Shown: positions 1 to 5,796, numbered from the stretch's first letter. The stretch: DNA of 8,300 nucleotides from Candidatus Nomurabacteria bacterium CG_4_9_14_0_2_um_filter_32_10 (GCA_002788475.1 PFRK01000006.1:1-8300); one strand, 5' to 3'. Notes: a model not told the origin generated them from the letters alone. Program-made: numbers and translations.

Positions 1-842
1 ATCTGAGTTATGGATAAAATATTGTTGTTGAAGAAATAATCAAAAATAACAGCAGAAACTGGCCAAGCCAATTCACATAAAGTTGCCAAAGATGCAGGAA
101 TTTTTTTCAAACCAAAATAATAAAGATACATAGCCACAGCCCCAGAGGTGAAGACGATGATAGCCAAAGTTTTCCAGACGTTAGGTTCTATTGAAGAAAG
201 TGTTGAGAAATATTTTATAGCGGGGATTAGCATTATGATAATAGTAAAACCAAATCGCAGAGCAGAAAGTAGCCCGTAATTAATATTCTTTAAAGAATAT
301 TTTCCGAAAGTAGTTGAAGATCCCCAAGAGAAAGCAGCTAATAAAGAAAAGATAGCCATCATGGTGGTAGCATTACCAAAATTTATTGAAGTTGGGTCTT
401 TAAATGTGACGAAATATCCACCGATAAGTGCCAGAAATGCATAGATATAAAACTTAGCAGGGAAGCGTTCTCTCAAAATAATTGCTGACAATAAAATAGC
501 GAAGATTGGTTGGAATTTTTGAAGAAGGATAACCACAGAGACATCAACAAAACCAGTCAAAAATAATGCTTTAGTAAAGAATGTAGTACCGAGTGCACCG
601 CCAAACAAAGCTACCCAAAAGATAGTTAGCCATTGTTTTTTGGTAATATTTTTGAGTTCAAATTTATAAATAAATAAAAATGGCAGAAGAATAACGAACC
701 CTAAACTGTGTTCTAAAAATACTACAAAGCTAGGTGGTAAAGATGCGAGATGTGGACGTAGGAAAGTTCCATCTAAACTCCAAAGTAAAGCTGATATTAC
801 GACAGCCAATGCCCCGACAAAAATTTTGTTTTTTATTTGCAT
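1..842 (-). CDS. DMT-superfamily permease (EamA domains), partial at the window edge
   Basis: Reading the minus strand from the ATG at 842-840 gives 280 codons without a stop before the left edge, so only the C-terminal end is missing. The protein is hydrophobic, with about ten predicted membrane segments in two similar halves, as in EamA/DMT metabolite exporters of roughly 290-300 residues. Half 1 starts near residue 8 (segment containing ALLWSLDGTF) and includes QPIFAILLSA at 111-120. Half 2 starts near residue 160 (AFSWGSSTTFGK) and includes ELAWPVSAVIFDY near 258-269, the counterpart of the first half's P112 region. The substrate cannot be read from the sequence. The gene is divergent from the pterin dehydratase gene, 44 bp away. 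An extended -10 (TGTTATAAT on the minus strand, hexamer at 854-859) lies 11 nt before the ATG, so the leader is only a few bases long. Confidence 0.88.
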   Translation of the reverse strand, partial: MQIKNKIFVGALAVVISALLWSLDGTFLRPHLASLPPSFVVFLEHSLGFVILLPFLFIYKFELKNITKKQWLTIFWVALFGGALGTTFFTKALFLTGFVDVSVVILLQKFQPIFAILLSAIILRERFPAKFYIYAFLALIGGYFVTFKDPTSINFGNATTMMAIFSLLAAFSWGSSTTFGKYSLKNINYGLLSALRFGFTIIIMLIPAIKYFSTLSSIEPNVWKTLAIIVFTSGAVAMYLYYFGLKKIPASLATLCELAWPVSAVIFDYFFNNNILSITQ

Positions 843-850
843 AATGATTT

Positions 851-880
851 TTGATTATAACATGTTTTTTATGCTAAAAT
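851..880 (+). promoter_or_regulatory. Promoter of the pterin dehydratase gene (leaderless)
   Basis: A TTGATT -35 (851-856), an 18-bp spacer and an extended -10 TGCTAAAAT (872-880) are visible. Six bases separate the -10 hexamer from the ATG at 887, so the predicted transcript begins at or next to the start codon. The -35 overlaps the -10 of the divergent permease gene. Confidence 0.6.
854..862 (-). promoter_or_regulatory. Extended -10 of the divergent permease gene
   Basis: On the minus strand this reads TGTTATAAT, an exact TGn-TATAAT extended -10. I see no good -35 about 17 bp upstream, which extended -10 promoters tolerate. The predicted start is near 847, giving a leader of about five bases before the ATG at 842. 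Confidence 0.55.
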
Positions 881-886
881 ATAGCT

Positions 887-1216
887 ATGAGCTATTTATT
901 AAACAAAAAATGTGTACCGTGCGAAGGAAAAACAAAACCTTTATCTAAGAAAGAGACGAAAGTTTTTATGAAAGAAATTTCAGGTTGGAGATTTGATAAA
1001 AAATATGGAAAAATTTCTAAGGAATTTGAATTTGAAGACTTTGTTGATTCTATACTTTTTGTTAATAAAATATCTCAAATAGCAGAAGAAGAAGGTCATC
1101 ATCCAAATATTCATATTTTTTATAACAAAGTATTAGTGGAACTCTCTACGCACGATATAAAAGGACTCTCCGAGAATGATTTTATTATAGCAGCAAAGAT
1201 AGATGCCCTTGTCTGA
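887..1216 (+). CDS. Pterin-4a-carbinolamine dehydratase (PCD/DCoH family)
   Basis: This 109-residue protein has the usual length of the family. PCD enzymes dehydrate 4a-hydroxytetrahydropterin (EC 4.2.1.96) to recycle the pterin cofactor of aromatic amino acid hydroxylases; some members have other roles. The family signature is clear: EEEGHHPNIHIFYNKVLVEL around residues 67-86, with the catalytic histidines H71 and H72 and the third histidine H89. The H71-H89 spacing of 18 equals that of H61-H79 in mammalian DCoH. The N-terminus has C9-x2-C12 followed by KPLSKKE, common in bacterial members. W34 sits in the usual GW position. The start follows from the promoter: a TAAAAT -10 ends six bases before the ATG and there is no ribosome binding site, so the mRNA is probably leaderless. 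No pterin-dependent hydroxylase is nearby, so the physiological role is open. Confidence 0.92.
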   Translation: MSYLLNKKCVPCEGKTKPLSKKETKVFMKEISGWRFDKKYGKISKEFEFEDFVDSILFVNKISQIAEEEGHHPNIHIFYNKVLVELSTHDIKGLSENDFIIAAKIDALV

Positions 1217-1245
1217 TTTTTTGTATTGACTTTTTATTCAAAAGG

Positions 1246-1251
1246 TATAAC
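1246..1251 (+). promoter_or_regulatory. Possible -10 box before the acidic hypothetical gene
   Basis: TATAAC preceded by GG is a fair -10. The nearest -35 candidates are badly spaced: TTGACT at 1226-1231 leaves 14 bp and TTGTAT at 1221-1226 leaves 19 bp. Transcription would start near 1258. Confidence 0.35.
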
Positions 1252-1273
1252 TTTAAGCTAAAGAAAAATATCT

Positions 1274-1777
1274 GTGTTCTTAAATAATTTTTTTAATAAA
1301 CAAAAGTTGGAGGATGAAATGATTGTCTCTTTTTTGATGCAACTAGTTTCTGAGATAGAAAGTATTTCGGATGAGACTATCTATGATTTTAGTCTCTCTT
1401 TGTTGGCAGTAAAAGAAGAAGAAAAAATTGTCGGGATTCTAAGCGAAGAAGGTAAAAGGATTTATTCTTTATTAACACTCAAAGAAAATGAGATAGATAA
1501 AGAAGATCTTTCTATCTTAGAAAAAAATGAGTGCTTTTCTTCAGTGGAAGAAGATAATCTTGGAAAAGATTATAAAAGAATTATAAAACTAGAAGATGAA
1601 ATTAGAATTCTCGAAGATATTCTTTTTATGGAAGTTCAGGAAGTTGTAGGATTTTTTTTCGAAGGAGGTTCAATATCTTCGGAAGATTTTAATTTTGCTT
1701 TTAGGGAGGGATGGCAAATAGTAGAAGTAGAAATGAGTAATAGAATATATGTAAATACATTATTTTATCCTAATTGA
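1274..1777 (+). CDS. Acidic hypothetical protein, family not recognised
   Basis: From the GTG at 1274 this encodes 167 residues, rich in Glu, Asp, Ile and Lys, with no signal peptide and no clear membrane segment, so it is probably cytosolic. Residues 98-122 (from DYKRIIKLEDEIRILEDILF) have helical, coiled-coil-like heptad character. The C-terminus (EGWQIVEVE, then RIYVNTLFYPN) looks like a short beta section. I recognise no catalytic motif. The start is uncertain: GTG 1274 lacks a ribosome binding site, while an in-frame ATG at 1319 (152 residues) has GGAGG at 1309-1313 with ideal spacing. Almost no other gene here uses such a site, and GGAGG also arises from Leu-Glu-Asp codons, so I kept the longer form. 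A 57-bp gap with a possible promoter precedes it, and a strong terminator follows. Confidence 0.7.
   Translation: MFLNNFFNKQKLEDEMIVSFLMQLVSEIESISDETIYDFSLSLLAVKEEEKIVGILSEEGKRIYSLLTLKENEIDKEDLSILEKNECFSSVEEDNLGKDYKRIIKLEDEIRILEDILFMEVQEVVGFFFEGGSISSEDFNFAFREGWQIVEVEMSNRIYVNTLFYPN
1309..1313 (+). promoter_or_regulatory. Shine-Dalgarno-like GGAGG supporting an alternative start at 1319
   Basis: GGAGG lies five bases before the in-frame ATG at 1319. It is the only strong Shine-Dalgarno match I see at a plausible start in the window. It favours a 152-residue product, unless it is a by-product of the codons it overlaps. Confidence 0.4.
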
Positions 1778-1794
1778 TTTGTTAAATTTCTTTT

Positions 1795-1833
1795 AAGCCC
1801 TTGGAAAGCCCTAAGCTTTCCTAAGTGCTTTTT
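1795..1833 (+). terminator. Rho-independent terminator
   Basis: The core stem GGAAAGC (1803-1809) / GCTTTCC (1815-1821) closes a 5-nt loop. It is extended by CTT/AAG with a bulged T and then AAGC (1795-1798) / GCTT (1827-1830) across a C-T mismatch. A run of five T (1829-1833) follows directly. It lies 17 bp after the stop of the acidic hypothetical gene and should isolate it from the aminopeptidase gene. Confidence 0.8.
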
Positions 1834-1857
1834 CATTTGTAATCTTTTAGCTGATTT

Positions 1858-1885
1858 TTGAATTTTTTATAAAAAGGTATATAAT
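1858..1885 (+). promoter_or_regulatory. Promoter of the aminopeptidase gene (leaderless)
   Basis: TTGAAT (1858-1863), a 16-bp spacer and a consensus TATAAT (1880-1885) end six bases before the ATG at 1892. The predicted transcript therefore starts at the A of the ATG. Confidence 0.7.
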
Positions 1886-1891
1886 ATAAGG

Positions 1892-3277
1892 ATGAAAATA
1901 ACTTTTAGTAATAATCCTAAAAAGACAGAAAAAGAGGTGCTTTTTGTATCTGTTGAGCCTAAGAACACAGATGAAATTGTTAAAGAAAATGGAGTAAAGA
2001 CTCTATATTTAAAATGCGATGAAAAAGATAAGATGAACTTGAGGAAGCTCTTTTTGCTCGTGCGTAAAATGGTTATATTAGCAAAAGGTGTGAAAGCTGA
2101 AAAAATTGCTTTTGATTTTAATGATTTCAAATTTGCGAAAATAAAATTGTCAGATGAAGAACTTGGAGAGATTATTGGCACACAGTTTGATTTTGCAAAT
2201 TATGAATTTGTGGAATATAAAACGCCGACCAAAGAAGGTTTTAATTTTATAAAAGAAGTTATGATTTTGGGTGCAAATAAAGAAATACAAAAAGCTATTT
2301 TGAAAGGTCATACCATAGCAGGAGAAGTAAATAAGACTCGTACGCTTTCAAACATTCCGGGTGGGGATATGACTCCTCAAATTTTAGCTCGAAAGGCAAA
2401 AGAAGCTGTAAAGGGTCTGTCTGTAAAAGTCACAGTACTTGGTGAAAAAGAAATGGAGCGTCAAAATATGCGAGCGATACTTTCTGTCGGGCGTGGGTCA
2501 GATGAAGAATCAAAATTTATTATTATGGAATATAAGGGAGGTAAAAAAAATGATAAACCCATCATCCTTGTCGGCAAAGGTGTGACATTTGATACAGGTG
2601 GAATAAATTTGAAACCGTCAAATAGTCTTCTTGGTATGAATATGGATATGTCCGGAGGCGCATCAGTTATACATACTCTTGCACTCGTTGCAAAAATGAA
2701 ATTAAAAAAGAATGTGATTGGCTTGATTCCTTCAGTTGAAAATATGGCCTCTGGTAAAAGTTATCGGCCGGGAGATATTGTCCGTTCAATGTCTGGCAAA
2801 ACTATTGAAATTTTAAATACGGATGCAGAGGGTAGAGTGATTTTAGCAGATGCTTTGACTTATGCAGAAAAATATAATCCGGAAGTTGTGATAGATATAG
2901 CGACTTTGACGGGGGCTGCGATAGTTGCGCTGGGAGAGAGAGCTTCAGCGATTTTTACGGATGATGATAAGTTAGCTAAAGATTTTGAAGAAGTAGGAGA
3001 GAAGACAGGTGAATATGTTTGGCGTTTGCCTATGTGGGAAGAATATGAAAATGAAATAAAAGGATCTCTCGGAGATTGGACGAATATTCACAATAAAGAT
3101 TCTCGTTATGGTGGAGCTATTTATGCAGCAATTTTTTTACATCAATTTATAAAAGGCCACAAATGGGTGCATTTAGATATTGCCCCTCGTATGACTTCTA
3201 TGGCAGGAGAAAACCTCGCAGGGGGCGCCTTAGGTACTCCTGTAAGGCTTTTGTATAAGTTTATTGAGGAATACTAA
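1892..3277 (+). CDS. pepA: M17 family leucyl aminopeptidase
   Basis: The complete 461-residue protein is typical of M17 cytosolic aminopeptidases, hexameric two-metal enzymes that release N-terminal residues from peptides. The N-terminal macrodomain-like part (about 1-140) is divergent; the catalytic domain occupies about 150-461. All metal ligands are present with the spacing of bovine lens LAP: K229 and D234 (VGKGVTFDTGG), D252 (NMDMSGGASV), D311 and E313 (NTDAEGRV). The catalytic K241 (INLKPS) and R315 are also present. The C-terminal stretch ENLAGGALGTPVRLL is typical. The enzyme likely recycles peptides for amino acids. The start is supported by a consensus -10 six bases upstream, with no ribosome binding site. 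The gene appears monocistronic: a terminator lies before it and about 330 bp of non-coding DNA after it. I do not see a convincing terminator of its own. Confidence 0.96.
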   Translation: MKITFSNNPKKTEKEVLFVSVEPKNTDEIVKENGVKTLYLKCDEKDKMNLRKLFLLVRKMVILAKGVKAEKIAFDFNDFKFAKIKLSDEELGEIIGTQFDFANYEFVEYKTPTKEGFNFIKEVMILGANKEIQKAILKGHTIAGEVNKTRTLSNIPGGDMTPQILARKAKEAVKGLSVKVTVLGEKEMERQNMRAILSVGRGSDEESKFIIMEYKGGKKNDKPIILVGKGVTFDTGGINLKPSNSLLGMNMDMSGGASVIHTLALVAKMKLKKNVIGLIPSVENMASGKSYRPGDIVRSMSGKTIEILNTDAEGRVILADALTYAEKYNPEVVIDIATLTGAAIVALGERASAIFTDDDKLAKDFEEVGEKTGEYVWRLPMWEEYENEIKGSLGDWTNIHNKDSRYGGAIYAAIFLHQFIKGHKWVHLDIAPRMTSMAGENLAGGALGTPVRLLYKFIEEY

Positions 3278-3439
3278 AAAATCTCAGAAAATAATGTTTT
3301 TAAGGGGTTTTGAGCTCGACGGAGCGAAAACTTCAGAATTTTTTAAGCTTCAAAAAATTCGTATCGACAAAAATATTGTTTTTGAGATTTTTTAAAATCA
3401 AAAACTCTTTCTTGGTACAAGTTTTTGATAGACACGCAT

Positions 3440-3457
3440 ATCTGCAAGCTTGCAGAT
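3440..3457. repeat. Perfect 18-bp palindrome with outer stem
   Basis: ATCTGCAAGCTTGCAGAT is its own reverse complement. An outer GCATA (3436-3440) / TATGC (3461-3465) extends it into a larger cruciform or RNA hairpin. This is the most GC-balanced part of the hairpin-rich intergenic region. No T-tract follows it, so it is not a standard terminator. Confidence 0.6.
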
Positions 3458-3584
3458 TGCTATGCTCGTCGCTCAAGAAAATAATAATTGGAGTACCACC
3501 TTTATTTTCTAAGCTCCTGTGCAATGTCTCTCAAAAACTGTACCTTCAACGAGTTTTTTCCTTAAAAACATTACTCTCGAGGTT

Positions 3585-3613
3585 TTTAAAAATTTAGTAT
3601 TTTGTGGTATAAT
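3585..3613 (+). promoter_or_regulatory. Promoter of the 97-residue hypothetical gene
   Basis: TTTAAA (3585-3590), a 17-bp spacer and the extended -10 TGGTATAAT (3605-3613) are visible. Transcription should start near 3620, about 50 nt before the ATG at 3672. The -35 lies on the right arm of the 3562-3589 inverted repeat, a possible control site. Confidence 0.55.
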
Positions 3614-3671
3614 TATTCTTAAGTTATTATTAGCTTGCCCGCCTTTGGTGTGGTTTAATTTTAATAATTTT

Positions 3672-3965
3672 ATGAATCAAAATAATATAGAAAATCCTGG
3701 GAAAAATGTTTTTAGTAATGAAGTTGAAGAAGATTTAATATCATTTTGGGTGAAAAAATTTGAGGATGCAGGAGTCAAAGAAGAAGTTGGACCTTTTGAT
3801 GCTATTTCATCATGGAAAGAAGATCCACGTTCTACTGTTGGGTATGGAGAACCAATACTTGTAGACGTTGTTATAGATGGAAAAAAAACAGATGTGTATC
3901 GTGCTAGCTTTGGGGAAAATAATGAAGAACATAGTATTTATTTGCATGTAAAAGAATCCCGTTAG
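3672..3965 (+). CDS. Hypothetical protein of 97 residues, not recognised
   Basis: The frame is open further upstream, to 3519, but the ATG at 3672 is the credible start. It lies about 50 nt after a good extended -10, and the upstream translation runs through promoter and hairpin sequence. The product is acidic and soluble, with no signal peptide or membrane segment. The N-terminal part is helical (EVEEDLISFWVKKFEDAG at 17-34) and the C-terminal part looks like beta strands (EPILVDVVIDGKKTDVYRASF at about 60-80). I recognise no family. Its last codons (Glu-Ser-Arg-stop) lie in the left inverted repeat of the GIY-YIG unit. The present C-terminus may therefore come from that insertion: joining across the unit would give a few different residues and a stop just inside the next gene. 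Confidence 0.65.
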   Translation: MNQNNIENPGKNVFSNEVEEDLISFWVKKFEDAGVKEEVGPFDAISSWKEDPRSTVGYGEPILVDVVIDGKKTDVYRASFGENNEEHSIYLHVKESR

Positions 3966-3969
3966 AGAT
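3956..3969 (+). repeat. Left arm of the 14-bp inverted repeat
   Basis: ATCCCGTTAGAGAT pairs perfectly with 4222-4235. It contains the TAG stop (3963-3965) of the upstream gene. Its AGAG is the nearest thing to a ribosome binding site before the GIY-YIG start at 3975. Confidence 0.85.
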
Positions 3970-3974
3970 TACTC

Positions 3975-4229
3975 ATGTTCCATTACACATATATATTAAA
4001 AAGTCAGAAAGATGGTAAAATTTACACGGGGTATACGAAAGACCTACGGAAGCGCCTGGATCAGCACAATAAGGGTTTATCAACGTATACAAAAAATAGG
4101 GGTCCATTTGTTTTGATATATTACGAAGCGTGTTTATTGGAAAGTAAGGCGAGGTCGAGAGAATTATATTTAAAATCAGGTATGGGTAAGCGGTATCTAA
4201 AAAATAGACTAGGCGCTTCCTATCTCTAA
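3975..4229 (+). CDS. Small GIY-YIG nuclease-domain protein (YhbQ/UPF0213-like)
   Basis: The 84 residues make up one complete GIY-YIG domain and nothing else. The first strand carries YIL at 6-8 (the GIY position) and the second YTG at 17-19 (the YIG position). These are followed by YTKDLRKRLDQHNKG with basic R25/R27 and H31. E63 in ARSRELYLKSG is the probable metal-binding glutamate, and the C-terminus is KRYLKNR. GIY-YIG enzymes cut DNA with one divalent metal. Stand-alone members of this size, common in bacteria, have no separate DNA-binding domain and few known functions. The gene fills the space between the two arms of a 14-bp inverted repeat, and its TAA lies inside the right arm. This suggests a minimal mobile or homing-like unit rather than a repair gene; that reading is inference. 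Confidence 0.88.
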   Translation: MFHYTYILKSQKDGKIYTGYTKDLRKRLDQHNKGLSTYTKNRGPFVLIYYEACLLESKARSRELYLKSGMGKRYLKNRLGASYL

Positions 4230-4235
4230 CGGGAT
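4222..4235 (+). repeat. Right arm of the 14-bp inverted repeat
   Basis: ATCTCTAACGGGAT is the exact reverse complement of 3956-3969. It carries the TAA stop of the GIY-YIG gene (4227-4229), and its last two bases are the first two of the ATG of the next gene (4234). Confidence 0.85.
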
Positions 4236-4449
4236 GTTTCAAAATTTTTTACTAAAAAAGATGTTAAAAGCAAAAGGTGTGCCGGAGGGGCAGATTGATA
4301 TGTTCGTCGGCATGATGGAGAAAAATCCTAAACTTTTTCAAAAACTTGCCTTAGAAGCACGAGAAAAAGTAAAAAGCGGAATGGATCAAACGAAAGCCAG
4401 TATGGAAGTGATGAAAAAATACGAAGAAGAATTAAAAAAATTAGTATAA
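4234..4449 (+). CDS. Small helical conserved-type hypothetical protein (71 residues)
   Basis: This short, lysine-rich, almost wholly helical protein begins MFQNFLLKKMLKAKGVP, has a central block EGQIDMFVGMMEKNPKLFQKLA (about 19-40) and ends EVMKKYEEELKKLV. It resembles small uncharacterised proteins I associate with Parcubacteria-type genomes, but I know of no function. It has no signal peptide or membrane span. The start codon begins inside the right arm of the inverted repeat at 4222-4235, without a ribosome binding site. Another ATG at 4261 would give 62 residues, but the N-terminal FLLKKMLK stretch looks native. TspO follows after 4 bp. Its last 15 codons (counting the stop) recur at 5797-5841, and the last 10 recur at 7370-7398, each time just before an unrelated module. 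Confidence 0.75.
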   Translation: MFQNFLLKKMLKAKGVPEGQIDMFVGMMEKNPKLFQKLALEAREKVKSGMDQTKASMEVMKKYEEELKKLV

Positions 4450-4458
4450 AAAAATGGA
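4405..4458 (+). repeat. Direct repeat copy A: 3' end of the 71-residue gene
   Basis: Positions 4405-4449 (the codons of EVMKKYEEELKKLV and the stop) match 5797-5841 at 41 of 45 bases. Positions 4421-4458 match 7370-7407 at 35 of 38, including 4 bp of spacer and the ATGGA of the next gene. This is the only copy inside an intact gene. Confidence 0.85.
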
Positions 4459-4849
4459 AACTTATAACTGGTATTCACAACTTATTAAACCTACTTGGGC
4501 TCCACCGTCTTGGCTTTTTGGTCCAGTCTGGAGCGTGCTTTATGTTATTATTATTTTTTCTTTTGGTATAGTATTTTATAAAATTTTCAAAAAAGAATTG
4601 CCAGTAGTTATTTTAATTCCTTTTGTTTTAAATCTTATTTTTAATTTATCTTTTACTTATTTTCAGTTTGGTTTAAAAAGTAATATTTTAGCAGCAATAG
4701 ACATAATTTTAGTTTTAATTACTTTAGTTTGGGCTTTAATTATTATCTATCCGTATATTAAATGGGTGGCTATAGTAAATATTCCTTATCTTCTTTGGGT
4801 TTCTTTTGCTACATTTTTGCAACTTACTATTACTTATTTAAATAAATAA
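4454..4849 (+). CDS. TspO/MBR family membrane protein, short form
   Basis: The family hallmark is at the N-terminus: WYSQLIKPTWAPPSWLFGPVW (residues 6-26) followed by LY at 29-30. The last segment has the typical IPYLLWVSFATFL (110-122). Four membrane segments are visible, at about 20-45, 50-73, 77-101 and 104-129. TspO proteins usually have five segments and about 155-165 residues; here only five residues precede the WY motif, so the first helix is absent. The ATG is only 4 bp after the previous stop, leaving no room for a longer N-terminus. TspO proteins bind and degrade tetrapyrroles or act in stress signalling; the ligand here is unknown. The gene is very AT-rich and probably co-transcribed with the following permease gene (3-bp gap). 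Confidence 0.88.
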   Translation: METYNWYSQLIKPTWAPPSWLFGPVWSVLYVIIIFSFGIVFYKIFKKELPVVILIPFVLNLIFNLSFTYFQFGLKSNILAAIDIILVLITLVWALIIIYPYIKWVAIVNIPYLLWVSFATFLQLTITYLNK

Positions 4850-4852
4850 AAT

Positions 4853-5686
4853 ATGGTCGGTATAATTTTAACTGCTATAGGGACTTTTTTAGATGAAGTA
4901 GCTTCATCTTTCGGTAAATGGGAAATAACACATAAGAAAGAAAATATTTATACTTTTGGTTTTTTAAATACTTTTTGGCTTCTTATTGTATTTATTATTA
5001 TTTCTCTTATTAAAGATAGTTTTTTATTTAATATAGATTCTATTCCTATTTTGGGATTGCTTATAGTTTTGGAGTTTGCACAAGCTTATTCTACTCTTCA
5101 TGCAATAGAAGAGGCAGATCGTAGTACTTTAGGTTTTATAATGATAAGCACTATTCCACTTTTGTTAGTTGTAGATAAAATTTTAGGATATGAGATAGAT
5201 ATTTTTAATATATTTGGTATATCTATAATAGTTTTAGGTCTTTTAATTTTATTATTTAATCATGGTATTAATAAAAAAGGAATTGGTTATGTTGTTTTTT
5301 CTTCTATTAATGCAGTAGCTACTCTTTCTATTTATAAATATTGTATTACGAATTATAATTCTGTAGAAGCTCAGCAGATTATAACCTCTATATTTTTGCT
5401 TTTGTTTTTATTTTTTATGTCTATTTGGAAATTTAAACAGAATCCATTTGATTCTCTTTTCAAGAAAGAATTATTAGTACAATCTATTTCTAATGGTTTA
5501 GGTGGTGTCATTATAAGTTTTGCATATCTTTTTGCACCGGCATCTATTATAACTAGTGGAAAGAGAGCCTCTTCTATATTATGGTCAATAATATCGGGTA
5601 ATAGATATTTTCATGAAAAGCATATAATAGTTAAAATTATTTCTTTTGTTTTTATTATTATAGGTTTAACATTTTTAGTGTTATAA
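4853..5686 (+). CDS. DMT-superfamily (EamA-like) permease
   Basis: This 277-residue, strongly hydrophobic protein has about ten predicted membrane helices in two halves. Half 1 begins GIILTAIGTFLDEVASSFGKW (3-23) and half 2 begins near GIGYVVFSSINAVATLSIYKY (143-163). This pseudo-duplication and the length match EamA/DMT exporters, though it is only distantly similar to the permease at the left edge. The EE at 86-87 and the SGKRAS turn at 235-240 are the most notable charged positions inside the membrane part. The substrate is unknown. It follows the TspO gene by 3 bp in an apparent two-gene operon. Base composition is extreme: 4981-5040 has 8 G/C in 60, well below the AbiE genes, which suggests a different recent origin. 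No ribosome binding site is seen. Confidence 0.85.
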   Translation: MVGIILTAIGTFLDEVASSFGKWEITHKKENIYTFGFLNTFWLLIVFIIISLIKDSFLFNIDSIPILGLLIVLEFAQAYSTLHAIEEADRSTLGFIMISTIPLLLVVDKILGYEIDIFNIFGISIIVLGLLILLFNHGINKKGIGYVVFSSINAVATLSIYKYCITNYNSVEAQQIITSIFLLLFLFFMSIWKFKQNPFDSLFKKELLVQSISNGLGGVIISFAYLFAPASIITSGKRASSILWSIISGNRYFHEKHIIVKIISFVFIIIGLTFLVL

Positions 5687-5796
5687 TATAAAGGTAGAAA
5701 TTGAAATTATAAAAGATAATATGAGGAATTTTTTGTTTCTAAATTTTAGATGAATCTAAATTTATACTTCCATCTTCCGTAAATTTCTTGGACATT

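Larger units (their letters stand above)
3278..3671. other. Hairpin-rich intergenic region, no credible gene
   Basis: This stretch between the aminopeptidase gene and the next gene carries open frames on both strands, but their translations look random and I do not call them. It is unusually dense in inverted repeats. A 9-bp stem lies at 3336-3344/3352-3360 (GAATTTTTT/AAAAAATTC). A bulged 12-bp stem spans 3378-3405. A 9-bp stem TCAAAAACT/AGTTTTTGA lies at 3398-3406/3420-3428. A perfect 18-bp palindrome occupies 3440-3457. An 8-bp stem TTAAAAAC/GTTTTTAA lies at 3562-3569/3582-3589. The part near 3400-3428 recurs imperfectly in inverted orientation near 3531-3558. None ends in a clean T-run. 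It could be a structured RNA, a degraded mobile element or a regulatory zone; I cannot decide. Confidence 0.5.
3956..4235 (+). mobile_element. Candidate 280-bp GIY-YIG cassette bounded by inverted repeats
   Basis: ATCCCGTTAGAGAT (3956-3969) and its exact reverse complement (4222-4235) enclose a single GIY-YIG gene with little spare sequence. The outermost AT on each side also reads as a 2-bp direct repeat, compatible with a target duplication around a 12-bp inverted repeat. The left arm holds the stop codon of the gene before; the right arm holds the GIY-YIG stop and two bases of the next start codon. That it moves, and that the nuclease acts on these ends, is inference. A single copy in the window cannot prove mobility. 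Confidence 0.5.

Noticed and set aside
3278..3335. Terminator after the aminopeptidase gene
   Set aside because: Only weak, bulged pairings around CTCA/TGAG with no T-run were found, so no terminator was called.
3310..3597. Open frames on both strands between the aminopeptidase and the 97-residue gene
   Set aside because: They run through overlapping hairpins and a promoter, have no credible start signal, and translate to low-complexity Phe/Lys/Leu-rich strings. I treat the stretch as non-coding.
3519..3671. Upstream extension of the 97-residue gene to an earlier ATG
   Set aside because: The extension would place a strong extended -10 (3605-3613) and a hairpin inside the coding region; the ATG at 3672 fits the promoter better.
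3973..4242. Minus-strand open frame opposite the GIY-YIG gene
   Set aside because: It mirrors a well-supported GIY-YIG domain on the plus strand, and its translation has no recognisable features.
5740..5764. Hairpin after the permease gene as a terminator
   Set aside because: The stem is A/T only with a bulge, and no T-run follows it; the T-run lies before it. I left it as a plain inverted repeat in the junction description.
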